Shown here piece by piece: positions 1-8,556 of a DNA stretch of 64,000 nt. The notes under the pieces are model-generated. The model was not told the DNA's origin, did no database searches, and was given only the letters and a program-made list of their open reading frames with translations. The stretch is from Treponema putidum. Its GTDB lineage: Bacteria; Spirochaetota; Spirochaetia; Treponematales; Treponemataceae. The position numbers were made by a program, and so were the translations under genes. Position 1 is the first letter of the stretch; each line of letters starts with the position of its first letter. The stretch is from assembly GCF_000755145.1 (NCBI RefSeq), contig NZ_CP009228.1, positions 2,093,694 through 2,157,693 of the forward strand. The letters run 5' to 3'.

Positions 1-1
1 A

Positions 2-823
2 AAAATAAAGGACTCTCAGATTACCATTCCGCCCGGTCCTAGGCTTGGGAACTTGGTTATAGATGTAAAAAATGCTGCAAAACATTATGGGGATAGAATC
101 CTCTTCGATAAGCTTAATTTTTCGGTTCCTGCGGGAGCCATAGTCGGCATCATAGGCCCGAACGGTGCAGGTAAGACAACCCTCTTTAAGATGATAGTCG
201 GAGCAGCAGGTTTTGAAACTCCCGAAGGTGCCGATCAAAAAAGGCAGATCGTAAAACCCGATGAGGGTGAAATCAAAATAGGGGAGTCGGTAAAACTTTG
301 CTATGTAGACCAGACAAGAGAAAAACTTGATCCCAACAAGACTGTTTGGGAGCAGCTTTCAGACGGGCTTGATATTATAAAGCTGGGAGCTGCAGACGGT
401 TCTTCAGGTGTACGCGAGGTAAACTCAAGGGCTTATTGTTCTTGGTTTAACTTTTCGGGACAAGACCAGTCCCGCAAGGTAGGCGTGCTTTCAGGCGGTG
501 AGAGGAATAGGCTCAATTTGGCTATGATGCTAAAAGAGGGCGGAAACGTTTTAATGCTCGACGAGCCTACAAACGATTTGGATGTTACCACCCTTCGTGC
601 CTTAGAAGAAGCCCTTGAAAGTTTTGCAGGTTCAGTCCTCGTTATAAGTCATGACCGCTGGTTTTTAGACAGGGTTTGCTCCCATATCTTGGCCTTCGAA
701 GCTGACGGCGAAGTCGTATGGTTTGACGGCAACTGGACTGAATACGCCGAATGGAGACGCGAAAAGTACGGTAAGGATGCCGACACTCCCCACAGAGGCG
801 TTTACAGAAAACTTGAAAGATAG
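2..823 (+). CDS. ettA: Energy-dependent translational throttle protein EttA (ABC-F), C-terminal part
   Basis: This is the second ABC module of an ABC-F ATPase, which gates the ribosomal E-site according to energy charge. The reading frame is open to the left edge, so the gene starts before the window; the first ATG (53) is internal. Visible are the inter-domain linker ending in PPGPRLG, Walker A GPNGAGKTT, the signature LSGGERNRL, Walker B VLMLDEPTNDLD and the H-loop ISHDRWFLDR. The absence of membrane segments and the linker sequence separate it from transporter ATPases. The 3' end is complete. ABC-F membership is certain; assignment to EttA rather than another ABC-F subgroup rests on the linker and the C-terminal region and is likely. 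Confidence 0.9.
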   Translation, partial: KIKDSQITIPPGPRLGNLVIDVKNAAKHYGDRILFDKLNFSVPAGAIVGIIGPNGAGKTTLFKMIVGAAGFETPEGADQKRQIVKPDEGEIKIGESVKLCYVDQTREKLDPNKTVWEQLSDGLDIIKLGAADGSSGVREVNSRAYCSWFNFSGQDQSRKVGVLSGGERNRLNLAMMLKEGGNVLMLDEPTNDLDVTTLRALEEALESFAGSVLVISHDRWFLDRVCSHILAFEADGEVVWFDGNWTEYAEWRREKYGKDADTPHRGVYRKLER

Positions 824-835
824 GCAGTTTACACT

Positions 836-1564
836 ATGAAAAGCCCTGCGATGATTATTTTCGATTATGGGAATACTCTTATCTATGAAAAGGAGCTTGA
901 TTTAGAAAGGGCATATAAGGCCCTTTATGCCCGAATTCATAGAAACCCCGATAAAATAGATTTTATTAACTTTTATGAAAAAGGAATGGCTATTTTTGAG
1001 AAGGTAAAATCAAAGGCTTTACAAAACGATCTGGAAATACACACTCATAATTTTTATAATTGCCTTTTTCAAAGCCTTAATATAGACTTTAACCTATCCT
1101 ACACGGAGCTGGAGCTCCTTTTTTGGGAAGCTCTGGCTCCTTGCAGTCCAATGCCCAATATCGAAAAACTTTTGTCCTTTTTGGAAAGAAAAAATATCAG
1201 AACCGCCGTTATAAGCAATATTTCTTTTTCTGAAAAAGCCTTGACTGCAAGAATAAATAAATATCTTCCGCAAAACAAATTCGAATTTATAATAGCTTCA
1301 AGCGAGTACGGGTTTAGAAAACCCGAGCCCCTTCTTTTTGAAGCTGCCTTAAAAAGAGCCCGCCTTTCCGCCGATGAGGTTTGGTATTGCGGAGATAACC
1401 CGAGGGCTGATATCATAGGTTCAGCCTCCCTCGGAATAAAACCTATTTTGTATACAAGCTGCTTTTCCTGTCCCTACGACAACGAAACCCGTGTTTCTCC
1501 CGATTTTGAATTTACTAAAATAAGCGATTGGGACGAGCTGATAGAATTATTGATAAATTTATAG
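836..1564 (+). CDS. HAD-superfamily hydrolase
   Basis: A 242-residue haloacid dehalogenase-type phosphatase. Motif I is FDYGNTL near residue 10, with nucleophile Asp10; the second motif I aspartate is replaced by Gly, a variant seen in several HAD subgroups. Motif II is VISNIS, motif III Lys lies in GFRKPEP, and motif IV is GDNPRADI. The helical cap between motifs I and II (residues ~20-110) is consistent with the C1-cap YjjG/PhnX-like groups. It starts 13 bases after ettA and could be cotranscribed with it. The substrate cannot be told from sequence. Confidence 0.85.
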   Translation: MKSPAMIIFDYGNTLIYEKELDLERAYKALYARIHRNPDKIDFINFYEKGMAIFEKVKSKALQNDLEIHTHNFYNCLFQSLNIDFNLSYTELELLFWEALAPCSPMPNIEKLLSFLERKNIRTAVISNISFSEKALTARINKYLPQNKFEFIIASSEYGFRKPEPLLFEAALKRARLSADEVWYCGDNPRADIIGSASLGIKPILYTSCFSCPYDNETRVSPDFEFTKISDWDELIELLINL

Positions 1565-1677
1565 AAATATCCTAATGACCTTATTTGATAAATTCTTTAC
1601 TTATCCCTTCTAAAATCCGCTAATCTATGCAGAACGCACCCTATTGACAAATTTACAATATAGTTCAAAATAGAAAG

Positions 1678-3156
1678 ATGAATAAAAGAATAACTTGGAT
1701 AAATACTATTATCTTTTTAGGCCTTCTGTTGGCGGCTGTTTTTTTTATGCCGCAGAGGGCCCCTGCGACATCGAATTCGGAATCCGATGCAGATAATGCC
1801 GATGTAAATTTAAGATATCTTGAATCCGTGTACAAACTCCTTCAAGAAAATTATGTAGATGAAATAGACCCCGCTCTTTTATATAAGGGGGCTATGGAGG
1901 GGATGATAAATTCTCTTGAAGACCCTTATACCTCTTATATTTTTAAGGATACGACGGTAGGTCATGATTTAGAGGATACTACAACAGGTGTGTTTGGAGG
2001 TATAGGTGTTCATATTACAAAAGCGAACGTATCTACCCCTGAACGTCCTGCCTATGTTGAAGTTGCAAGCCCTATTGAAGGAACTCCGGGCTGGAGGGCC
2101 GGACTTCAACCGGGAGACTATATTATCGAAATAGACGGAGTAAAAACCGAAGAGATTACCCAGGAGGATGTTTTAAATATGCTTCGGGGAAAAGAAGGTA
2201 CTCAGGTAACGATAAAAATTCTTAGAGGAAAAAACCTAAAATTTGATCTTACGCTGACCCGTGCCATAATCGAAGTTCCTACCATAAAGTATACAAAAAT
2301 CGGAAAGGATATTGCCTATATCCGTTTGATAGAGTTTAACCCTAATTCGGCAAAACGCATAACCGAGGCTATAGAAAAATTACAAGAAGAAGGCTGTACA
2401 AAGCTGATCTTTGATTTAAAGAATAATCCGGGAGGTTTGATTACAAGCTCTGTCGATGTAGCGAGTATATTTTTAGAATCGGGAGTTGTGGTTTCGACAA
2501 AGGGAAGAGCCATCAATACAAATGAAACTCGTAATGTACGCCGATTTGTAAAAAAACTTCCTAAAGATATGCCCATAGTTGTTCTCATCAATGAAGGCTC
2601 TGCAAGTGCTTCCGAAATTGTGGCAGGCGCTTTAAAAGATCATAAGAGGGCTTATCTTGTAGGAACCCGCTCTTACGGCAAGGGCTTGGTGCAACAGATA
2701 GTTCAGCTTAGCGAAAAGGAACTTGTGAAGCTTACTATAGCAAGATACTATTCTCCGAGCGGGGCAAATATCAATAAGCAGGGAATCCTTCCCGACTTGG
2801 AAGTTACAAGGCCTACTTTTACACCCGATGAAGAAAAGAGCGTTCTTGAGCTTTTAAAGACTTCTAAAATTGCAAACTTCACAAGGAGCAAGCCTTCTCT
2901 TTCAAAAAATGAGATGATAGATTTTTCTAAAAAACTTGGTAAAGAATACAATGTAAGGGATGAGCTGATTTTAAGTCTTGTAAAGGTTGAATACTACCGC
3001 TCTCACGAAAGTCCTGTTATAGATGAAGACGATGAACAGCTTCAGGCAGCAATAAATCTTTTAAACACAAAGGATGTAAATGCTCTTTGTAAAACTACGA
3101 AGACCCTTTTTGAGATGCAGGAAGAAGAAAAGGCAAAAACTGAAGATAAAAAATAA
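1678..3156 (+). CDS. S41 family C-terminal processing peptidase
   Basis: A 492-residue Ctp/Prc-type serine protease acting in the periplasm, anchored by an N-terminal hydrophobic segment (residues ~9-24). A PDZ domain spans roughly residues 95-195, with GVFGGIGV and the substrate loop GWRAGLQPGD. The S41 core carries the Ser/Lys dyad, probably Ser310 in GSASASEI and Lys335 in RSYGKGLVQ; the 25-residue spacing fits the family. The last ~110 residues are an acidic and lysine-rich helical tail. The stop codon overlaps the rsmE start (TAATG), suggesting translational coupling. A TTGACA sits at 1644-1649, but no convincing ribosome binding site precedes the ATG. Confidence 0.9.
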   Translation: MNKRITWINTIIFLGLLLAAVFFMPQRAPATSNSESDADNADVNLRYLESVYKLLQENYVDEIDPALLYKGAMEGMINSLEDPYTSYIFKDTTVGHDLEDTTTGVFGGIGVHITKANVSTPERPAYVEVASPIEGTPGWRAGLQPGDYIIEIDGVKTEEITQEDVLNMLRGKEGTQVTIKILRGKNLKFDLTLTRAIIEVPTIKYTKIGKDIAYIRLIEFNPNSAKRITEAIEKLQEEGCTKLIFDLKNNPGGLITSSVDVASIFLESGVVVSTKGRAINTNETRNVRRFVKKLPKDMPIVVLINEGSASASEIVAGALKDHKRAYLVGTRSYGKGLVQQIVQLSEKELVKLTIARYYSPSGANINKQGILPDLEVTRPTFTPDEEKSVLELLKTSKIANFTRSKPSLSKNEMIDFSKKLGKEYNVRDELILSLVKVEYYRSHESPVIDEDDEQLQAAINLLNTKDVNALCKTTKTLFEMQEEEKAKTEDKK

Positions 3157-3928
3157 TGAAGCAGCTGATTGTTTCCGCAGGGCCGGATAAGAATATAATC
3201 CGGCTCGATAAAAAAGATTATAACTATCTTGTTTCCGTGCGGAGAATTAAAGAAGGGCAGGCCTTATTGGTTTCTTTAAATGGAGTTAAGCCTGCCTCGG
3301 CTGAAGTTTTTAAAATTAATACCGAAAAAAATATGTAGAGCTTAAGCTTTTAAAGGATTGCCTTGTCTTAGATGCCGAACCTTATAAACCCCGTGCAGAA
3401 ATTATTTTAATGCAATGGCTTATAAAGGGGAATCATATGGATATTGCAGTAAGGCAGGCTGCAGAAGCAGGCTGCTCGCTTATTGTTCCTGTTTTGGGAG
3501 AATTTTCTGTTATAAAAAAAGAAAATATAAATCAAACCGAAAGGCGTGAGCGTATTATCAGGGAGGCAAGACAGCAGTCAGGTTCCATTGTAAATACCAA
3601 GATTCTTCCTGCCCAAGAATTGAAGGCGGCTTTGGATTCGGTTTTGGAGTATACGCTAAACAGGAAAACCGCTTTTATAATGCTGAGCGAAAAAAAGGTA
3701 GGTTCGTTTAGCTTTTTTGACTGCTTATCGGCCGAGACCGAGGCGGTAGTGCTTGCCATAGGCTGTGAAGGCGGCATCAGCCCTAAAGAGATTGAATTTT
3801 TAAAAGAACATAAATTTGAAGAAGTACATTTTAATACAAATGTGCTCCGTGCCGAAACGGCTGCAATTTATTCGATTGCGGCCGCTCAGGTTATAATGGA
3901 GGAAAAAGGTGGCTGTAAAAAGAATTAA
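3156..3928 (+). pseudogene. rsmE: 16S rRNA m3U1498 methyltransferase RsmE, frameshifted
   Basis: RsmE is a SPOUT methyltransferase that methylates U1498 of 16S rRNA. The N-terminal PUA-like part (3156-3338) ends at an early stop just after a run of seven A. Adding one A there joins it cleanly to the next frame, giving KKYVELKLLKD, and continues through the SPOUT domain to 3928. The C-terminal part shows the knot motif IGCEGGISPKE and VLRAETAAIYSIAAAQ. Total length after repair is about 257 residues, normal for the family. Because the rest is undamaged, a base-calling error in the A run is at least as likely as a real mutation. Confidence 0.85.
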
Positions 3929-4649
3929 TTTTTTAAATGTTCCGCTTGATGTTTTACATGAAGAAGATATAGAAGAAACCGTGATGTCTCTTTTAAATAA
4001 AGAAGGGCCTCAGCAGATTATCTTTATGACTCTGTGGGATGTTCTTAGAGCCCGCCGTAACGGAGAGTTTAGAAGCATGGTTGAAGAGGCTGCTCTATGT
4101 TTACCGGTTTCAAAAAGCCTGATACGCGGAGCCCGTTTTTTAAAAAAAGATGTCCCCGTAAGGCGGCAGCAGTTTTCGGTAGTGATAGATTTTCTAAACG
4201 TAATAGATTCCCACTATAAGAGCCTCTATCTTTTCGGAGGACGTCAGGAAAGTCTTCTTATTGCAGAAAAAAATGTGAGAAGCACTTTTCCCGGGCTGCG
4301 GTTGGTTGGCCGCTTTGCCGGTTACTATCATAAGTCGATGGAGCCCCATATTATTTCGGCGATTTCAAAGGCCGCTCCTTCTGTGGTCATAATAGGAAAG
4401 GGAGTTCCCGGTGGGAGAAAATGGATTCACCGCAACAAGGAACATTTTAGTTCAGGTATCTTTATTCGCTATGCAAACCTAATCGATATTTTTTCCAAAT
4501 TTAAAAAGCGCCCCTCCGAAAAACTTTTTAATTCCGGATGGGATTTTATAATCCCTGTCATTAAAAATCCTTTTAGAATATTTACTTTTTTCGGTTATAT
4601 TTGGTATAATATTCTGCTCTTATTTTATAGACTGTTTAGGAAAGATTAG
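3909..4649 (+). CDS. WecG/TagA/CpsF-family glycosyltransferase
   Basis: A 246-residue GT26-family enzyme. The family transfers N-acetylmannosamine(-uronate) or similar sugars to lipid-linked intermediates for surface polysaccharides. The N-terminal NVPLDVL, the LYLFGGRQES nucleotide-sugar region and VVIIGKGVPGGRKW correspond to conserved family blocks. The C terminus has an amphipathic or hydrophobic stretch (ITFFGYIWYNILLLFYRLF in outline) that may attach it to the inner membrane. The start is GTG with a GGAGG site just upstream, overlapping the end of rsmE by 20 bases. The Gln in the usual catalytic segment and the exact donor sugar were not resolvable. Confidence 0.8.
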   Translation: MAVKRINFLNVPLDVLHEEDIEETVMSLLNKEGPQQIIFMTLWDVLRARRNGEFRSMVEEAALCLPVSKSLIRGARFLKKDVPVRRQQFSVVIDFLNVIDSHYKSLYLFGGRQESLLIAEKNVRSTFPGLRLVGRFAGYYHKSMEPHIISAISKAAPSVVIIGKGVPGGRKWIHRNKEHFSSGIFIRYANLIDIFSKFKKRPSEKLFNSGWDFIIPVIKNPFRIFTFFGYIWYNILLLFYRLFRKD

Positions 4650-4662
4650 ATAGGTAACCTTT

Positions 4663-5790
4663 ATGGAAAACTTTTTAATGAGTGTATCGATGTTTTTTTA
4701 TAGGGTGCAGGATAAGGTCAGTATGACTATGTCTTTTTTTGTTATGGCGGCATGTATCATCGGTATTGTTCTTGTGCTCTTTATTGCAAGTACGAAATTA
4801 AAAAAAATAAATGCTGTACTTGCAATAGTATTGTCAACTGCCGTATCCTGTATTCTAATGATTCCGCTGATGACGGCATTTAATTCTTTTGTAAATAAAA
4901 AGGTAGTTAATGAGGTAACTGACAGCCAACTTGCCGAAATTGAGGCACGCAAAGCTCAAATAAAACTTCTTGCAGCAAATCAAGAATTAAAAGAAAAGGA
5001 AAAAGAAATTCTTGATAATAGAATAAACATGCAAAAGCAATCAATAGAAATAAGCGGTTTAGAAGACAGTTTAAGAGTTTTACAAAATACTCAATTGAAC
5101 ATGCAGAGTTTTAAGGAAATATTGGAGCTTGGATTACTGGAAGCGAATTTAAAACAGACAACCTTGTATCGAAAACAGTTAAGCGGTATTTTAACCGGAA
5201 TGGGCTTAAAGGCCGATCAATACTATGATGAAGGGCTTGTCATTTTAACCCATGATATCGATGCAAAATTCGGTGTCGATTTAAAAAAAATTAAAATTAC
5301 GGTATCAAAGGATTTTCCGAATATTCTTTGGATAAAGGATATTCAGCCTAAATTTTTAGGAGCAAGCAAAAACAAGCACGTAAAAGAGGTTGCCGAAATA
5401 AGGCGGGTCGATATAAAAAACAATATTAAAACCTATAATATCTTAAACGGTCAATCCGAGGTAAAAAGGGCAAATCAATATGCTGATCTATGTGAACAAG
5501 AATATCAGACCCGTTTAAGTCAGGGTCTTGAAACAAATTTTATGAATGCTGCCGTTTTAAAACTGGCTGAAAATTTTATAAAACTTATTTTAAGTCCTTT
5601 AAAAAAAGAAATCAGGTTTGATTCCGGATTAGGCGGAGACACTATGTCATTGGAAGACTATATCGAAACCGAATTAAAAGAAATCAGGGCAAAACGCTTA
5701 GAACTTGAAGATAGCAATAAAACCCTTGATGCCGAAACTCAAACAAAAGAAAAAGAACTTGAAAATTTAAAATCGAAGATAGGTGACTGA
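4663..5790 (+). CDS. Membrane-anchored coiled-coil protein of unknown function
   Basis: I do not recognise a named family with confidence; the layout resembles DUF3084-type proteins. Two N-terminal membrane segments (about residues 25-45 and 50-72) are followed by a long charged coiled coil (about 85-140). A globular alpha/beta region (about 145-310) comes next, then a second coiled coil at the C terminus (about 330-375). It follows the glycosyltransferase by 13 bases and is probably in the same transcription unit. A scaffold or envelope role is a guess only. Confidence 0.6.
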   Translation: MENFLMSVSMFFYRVQDKVSMTMSFFVMAACIIGIVLVLFIASTKLKKINAVLAIVLSTAVSCILMIPLMTAFNSFVNKKVVNEVTDSQLAEIEARKAQIKLLAANQELKEKEKEILDNRINMQKQSIEISGLEDSLRVLQNTQLNMQSFKEILELGLLEANLKQTTLYRKQLSGILTGMGLKADQYYDEGLVILTHDIDAKFGVDLKKIKITVSKDFPNILWIKDIQPKFLGASKNKHVKEVAEIRRVDIKNNIKTYNILNGQSEVKRANQYADLCEQEYQTRLSQGLETNFMNAAVLKLAENFIKLILSPLKKEIRFDSGLGGDTMSLEDYIETELKEIRAKRLELEDSNKTLDAETQTKEKELENLKSKIGD

Positions 5791-5884
5791 AACCTAAAAG
5801 TCGGTAAATTTAAATGCAAAAAACATTAAAATTTGCTAAAAAAATTGAAATTTTCATAAAATTTTGACATTTTGTAAATTTATC

Positions 5885-5912
5885 TTGATAAATCGTAAAA
5901 AAGATGTATACT
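5885..5912 (+). promoter_or_regulatory. Promoter of the TOMM precursor gene
   Basis: TTGATA (5885-5890) and TATACT (5907-5912) are separated by 16 bases. The expected start site near 5919-5922 coincides with the first arm of a 13-base inverted repeat whose other arm lies after the precursor gene. Another TTGACA at 5865 is too distant from this -10 box. Confidence 0.65.
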
Positions 5913-5921
5913 ATGTACATG

Positions 5922-6302
5922 GTATCTTGAGCAAAAAATTTATTCTAGGAGGAATGATATGGGTAAAGGTAAAAAATAGGACGAGATAATGATAAGGCTG
6001 CGTCTGTAGACATGGATATGTTTTCAATAGGGAATCCTATGCAGGGGCTTAGTGATGTAATATTTGGCGGTTGCGGTTGCGGCTGCGGCTGCGGTAATGG
6101 TAAAGATGGTAAAGACGGTAAAGACGGTAAAGATGGTAAAGATGGTAAAGATGGTAAAGATGGTAAAGATGGTAAAGACGGTAAAGACGGTAAAGATAGC
6201 GGTGGTTGCTGTTGTTGCTGCTGTTGTTGTTGTGGCGGCGGCTCCGGTCATCTTATAAATGAATCGGAGATAATTTTATAAGCTAAAACTTGCTCAAGAT
6301 AC
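5922..6302. repeat. 13-bp inverted repeat flanking the precursor gene
   Basis: GTATCTTGAGCAA at 5922-5934 and its exact reverse complement TTGCTCAAGATAC at 6290-6302 bracket the precursor ORF. The second arm is followed by a T-rich stretch (ACTTTTTATTTT). In the transcript the extreme 5' end could pair with the 3' end of the precursor message just before a U-rich tract. This could act as a terminator or protect a short abundant mRNA. Pairing is seen; function is inferred. Confidence 0.6.
5959..6281 (+). CDS. TOMM-type RiPP precursor peptide with collagen-like GKD spacer (leader frameshifted)
   Basis: Short peptide gene at the head of an azole-forming RiPP cluster. The likely start is the ATG at 5959, preceded by AGGAGG (5948-5953). 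This frame stops after six codons at an A6 run (5971-5976). Adding one A joins it to the frame open through 6012, giving a ~38-residue leader that ends in FGG. The core is four Gly-Cys pairs, Asn, eleven Gly-Lys-Asp triplets (6099-6197), Ser-Gly-Gly, nine consecutive Cys, then a Gly-rich and ILNE-like tail. The leader-GG-Cys-block plan resembles streptolysin S SagA, whose cysteines become thiazoles. Alternatively translation starts at ATG 6012, which lacks a ribosome site. GKD triplets fit the collagen G-X-Y rule. Confidence 0.8.
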
Positions 6303-6331
6303 TTTTTATTTTAAATTAATTGGAGATTTAT

Positions 6332-7168
6332 ATGGATAAGAATATTAAAAAAGCTTTTTTACATTTTTGGTGGCTCTCAGGTATTCTCTTATTTTTAATA
6401 CTTTGGAACCTTGTGCAAATATTAAATCCTGAAATGTCTATACCGGATTTAAAAAAAAGATATTTTTATGGACTAGCAGTTATTTTAGATTTGTATTTGG
6501 TTATTTTTTGTTTTAAAATAAACCGTATTAATGTTAAAGAATATTTTAAATTTAAAAATCCTAATTTTATTTTAATTTTAAAATATACTTTGATTGTTCT
6601 TGCAATAAGTGCAATTTATTATCAGTTTAATACGCTTATTCCTGATATAAAATATTCTTTTAGTTTTTTTAAAGAAAATATGGGGAAAATATCCTATTAC
6701 GATGTTTTTAAAAATCCGAATTTATGGAACTATGTTCTTATTGGAGGAATGATATCTGGACCTGTAGCGGAAGAATTGTTGTTCAGATACTGCATGTATA
6801 ATGCTTTAAAATATAAATATTCGAGTGTCTTTATAGCTAATATTATTTCAAGTGTAATATTCGGTCTTATTCATATTAACGTGTATGGATATGATCTTAG
6901 TGCTGTTATGATAATAAGTATACTGGGCATGGTTCTTGCTTACGGTTATGAAAAAACAAAAACCATTTGGACGCCGATGATTATGCATTCCCTTTATAAT
7001 GGTCTTATATATTTTGGAAGATGTTTAACTAACCCTTTTTTTACTATTTTAACTCTTACTTATATAATTCTGGGAGGAAGTCTTGGAATAATTGAGCTTA
7101 TCAAACATCTAAAAAGGAGGAAACAAAATGCGATACAAACTAATTCCTTATCTCATGTACAAGAATGA
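6332..7168 (+). CDS. CPBP family intramembrane glutamic endopeptidase
   Basis: A 278-residue polytopic membrane protein of the CPBP (CAAX/Abi) protease family. The three motifs are present: EELLFRY (motif 1 glutamates and Arg), FGLIHINV (motif 2 His) and HSLYNGLIYF (motif 3 His/Asn). About seven to eight membrane segments are visible. The start at 6332 is chosen for TGGAGA upstream; an in-frame TTG at 6320 is less likely. CPBP proteins accompany many RiPP clusters (SagE in streptolysin S), where they are credited with leader removal or immunity. That role here is inferred from position between precursor and modifying enzymes. It overlaps the next gene by 41 bases. Confidence 0.9.
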   Translation: MDKNIKKAFLHFWWLSGILLFLILWNLVQILNPEMSIPDLKKRYFYGLAVILDLYLVIFCFKINRINVKEYFKFKNPNFILILKYTLIVLAISAIYYQFNTLIPDIKYSFSFFKENMGKISYYDVFKNPNLWNYVLIGGMISGPVAEELLFRYCMYNALKYKYSSVFIANIISSVIFGLIHINVYGYDLSAVMIISILGMVLAYGYEKTKTIWTPMIMHSLYNGLIYFGRCLTNPFFTILTLTYIILGGSLGIIELIKHLKRRKQNAIQTNSLSHVQE

Positions 7169-7973
7169 TGAGATTACCGTCATTCAAAATGAAAAAACTA
7201 CGTGCATTATAACCGATACACATCTAATAGATTTTTTTACAAGGAATGATACGGATTACAATCTTACCTTTACCCTTGAAGACCTTAAAGAACGATACGG
7301 CGACGAAGGTGAGTTCTGTTTGGATTTTTTATTAAAAAATTTATTGGCAGTTAAAGATGAATTTACGGCTAAGCCGATAAATCGGCTTTATTTTTTTACT
7401 AATGCAAAAGAAATTACTTCTTCATTAAAATTCAATTTATCGGGATTAAATATTCCCTATGATATTATCACCTTTGATATAAATACAATAAGAGCCGGAT
7501 TATTTTTAAATCTTGATAAGGAAGCCGTATATTATATTGTTTTAAATCCTTTTAATTATAAGCAATACACGGAACTTGCGAATATCTTAAAACAAAACAA
7601 TGTAATTCATAAATTTGTTTTTTATTATAATTATAGTTTTTATTTTACAAATTATTATAAGGCCGATTGGCATAACTCATGTCCCTTGTGTTATTTCAGT
7701 CATTTGGAAGGCTCTTTACGCACCCAATCAAAACTTACTGGTAATGTTTCATTTCAAACAATTATCGATCTTATATACACAAAAACTACATATTTTAATA
7801 CCGAAAGTATTCTCAGTAATTTTAAAATTATTAAGTTGATAAATGAGATTATAGACGATATAACAGACTTAAATGATTATACCGTAAAGCTTATAAAACA
7901 ATTAAATATGAAAACGGGCAAAACCGATTATGATATTGCAATTCCTTGGGAGGTTTGTCCCTGCCATGAATAA
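7128..7973 (+). CDS. McbB-like / E1-type TOMM cyclodehydratase partner protein
   Basis: A 281-residue protein probably equivalent to microcin B17 McbB, which binds the leader and delivers the peptide to the YcaO enzyme. The residue pattern CPLC (Cys185, Cys188) and a C-terminal CPCHE (Cys277, Cys279) forms a likely zinc tetrathiolate, the hallmark of ThiF-like TOMM proteins. The N-terminal ~80 residues could be the leader-recognition winged helix. An adenylation glycine motif is absent, as in other McbB proteins. AAGGAGG precedes the ATG. Identification rests on the zinc cysteines and on gene order, so the family call is likely rather than certain. Confidence 0.75.
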   Translation: MRYKLIPYLMYKNDEITVIQNEKTTCIITDTHLIDFFTRNDTDYNLTFTLEDLKERYGDEGEFCLDFLLKNLLAVKDEFTAKPINRLYFFTNAKEITSSLKFNLSGLNIPYDIITFDINTIRAGLFLNLDKEAVYYIVLNPFNYKQYTELANILKQNNVIHKFVFYYNYSFYFTNYYKADWHNSCPLCYFSHLEGSLRTQSKLTGNVSFQTIIDLIYTKTTYFNTESILSNFKIIKLINEIIDDITDLNDYTVKLIKQLNMKTGKTDYDIAIPWEVCPCHE

Positions 7974-8556
7974 TAATTTTATATTAAATTCCATATTAAA
8001 ATTTTATCAATTAAGTAATCCTTTAAGCCCCTTGTCAGCCGATACGGAAATCGATATAAATTTATTAAAAAACAATACCGAAAATTATTCTAAAATTAAT
8101 TTAAAAGAGTATTCCATTGAAAAATTACCTAAAATAATTATTGAATTGGACTCCCTTATAAATAATATGCAAAATAAAGATTGCTCATATTTTTCGGTTT
8201 TTTCTTTTTATAATACCGATTTTGTAGAAGCGGGGAATTATGCTTATGACAATAGTTTTAAAAAGTTTATAAAATATTCCGAAATAAAAAATCTTAATGC
8301 CGAATACCAAATGTCCGTTTCTTTTTTTGTTTCTTTGTATAACTCCTTATATAAATACGGAACTTCATCTTTTATAAAATCTATTCTTGCAATAGGTGAA
8401 GCCGCCGGAAAAATAAAATCCTTTTGCAGTAAATATGATTTTGTATTCACGGAAAATACAGAGAATTTTAATAAAACTTCTTTTGATCTTAATATTGATT
8501 CATTAAAACAGCTTTATATTACTACAATAAATATAAAGGGTATATCGTATGTTTGA
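7966..8556 (+). CDS. McbC/SagB-like FMN-dependent azoline dehydrogenase
   Basis: A 196-residue nitroreductase-fold protein that would oxidise azolines to azoles. The segment VEAGNYAYD corresponds to the SagB-family pattern where a product loop precedes a Tyr-rich strand, and KYGTSSFIKSILAIGEAAG matches the family YG-x-R-x-x-x-x-E-x-G-H region. Here the usual Arg and His are Ser/Phe and Glu/Ala, so the FMN site is degenerate. The protein is shorter than SagB (~320) and near McbC. The start at 7966 has GGGAGG upstream and overlaps the previous stop by 8 bases. Weak conservation means activity is uncertain. Confidence 0.6.
   Translation: MNNNFILNSILKFYQLSNPLSPLSADTEIDINLLKNNTENYSKINLKEYSIEKLPKIIIELDSLINNMQNKDCSYFSVFSFYNTDFVEAGNYAYDNSFKKFIKYSEIKNLNAEYQMSVSFFVSLYNSLYKYGTSSFIKSILAIGEAAGKIKSFCSKYDFVFTENTENFNKTSFDLNIDSLKQLYITTINIKGISYV

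Noticed and set aside
3156-3928. Programmed frameshifting in rsmE
   Set aside because: Frameshifting is not known for this gene, and the same type of one-base loss recurs in many unrelated genes here, which favours sequence error.
6024-6258. Two other long open frames (one antisense) over the GKD repeat
   Set aside because: They are produced by the 9-base tandem repeat having no stops in any frame; they encode monotonous Thr/Phe/Ile or Met/Val/Lys strings without ribosome sites.
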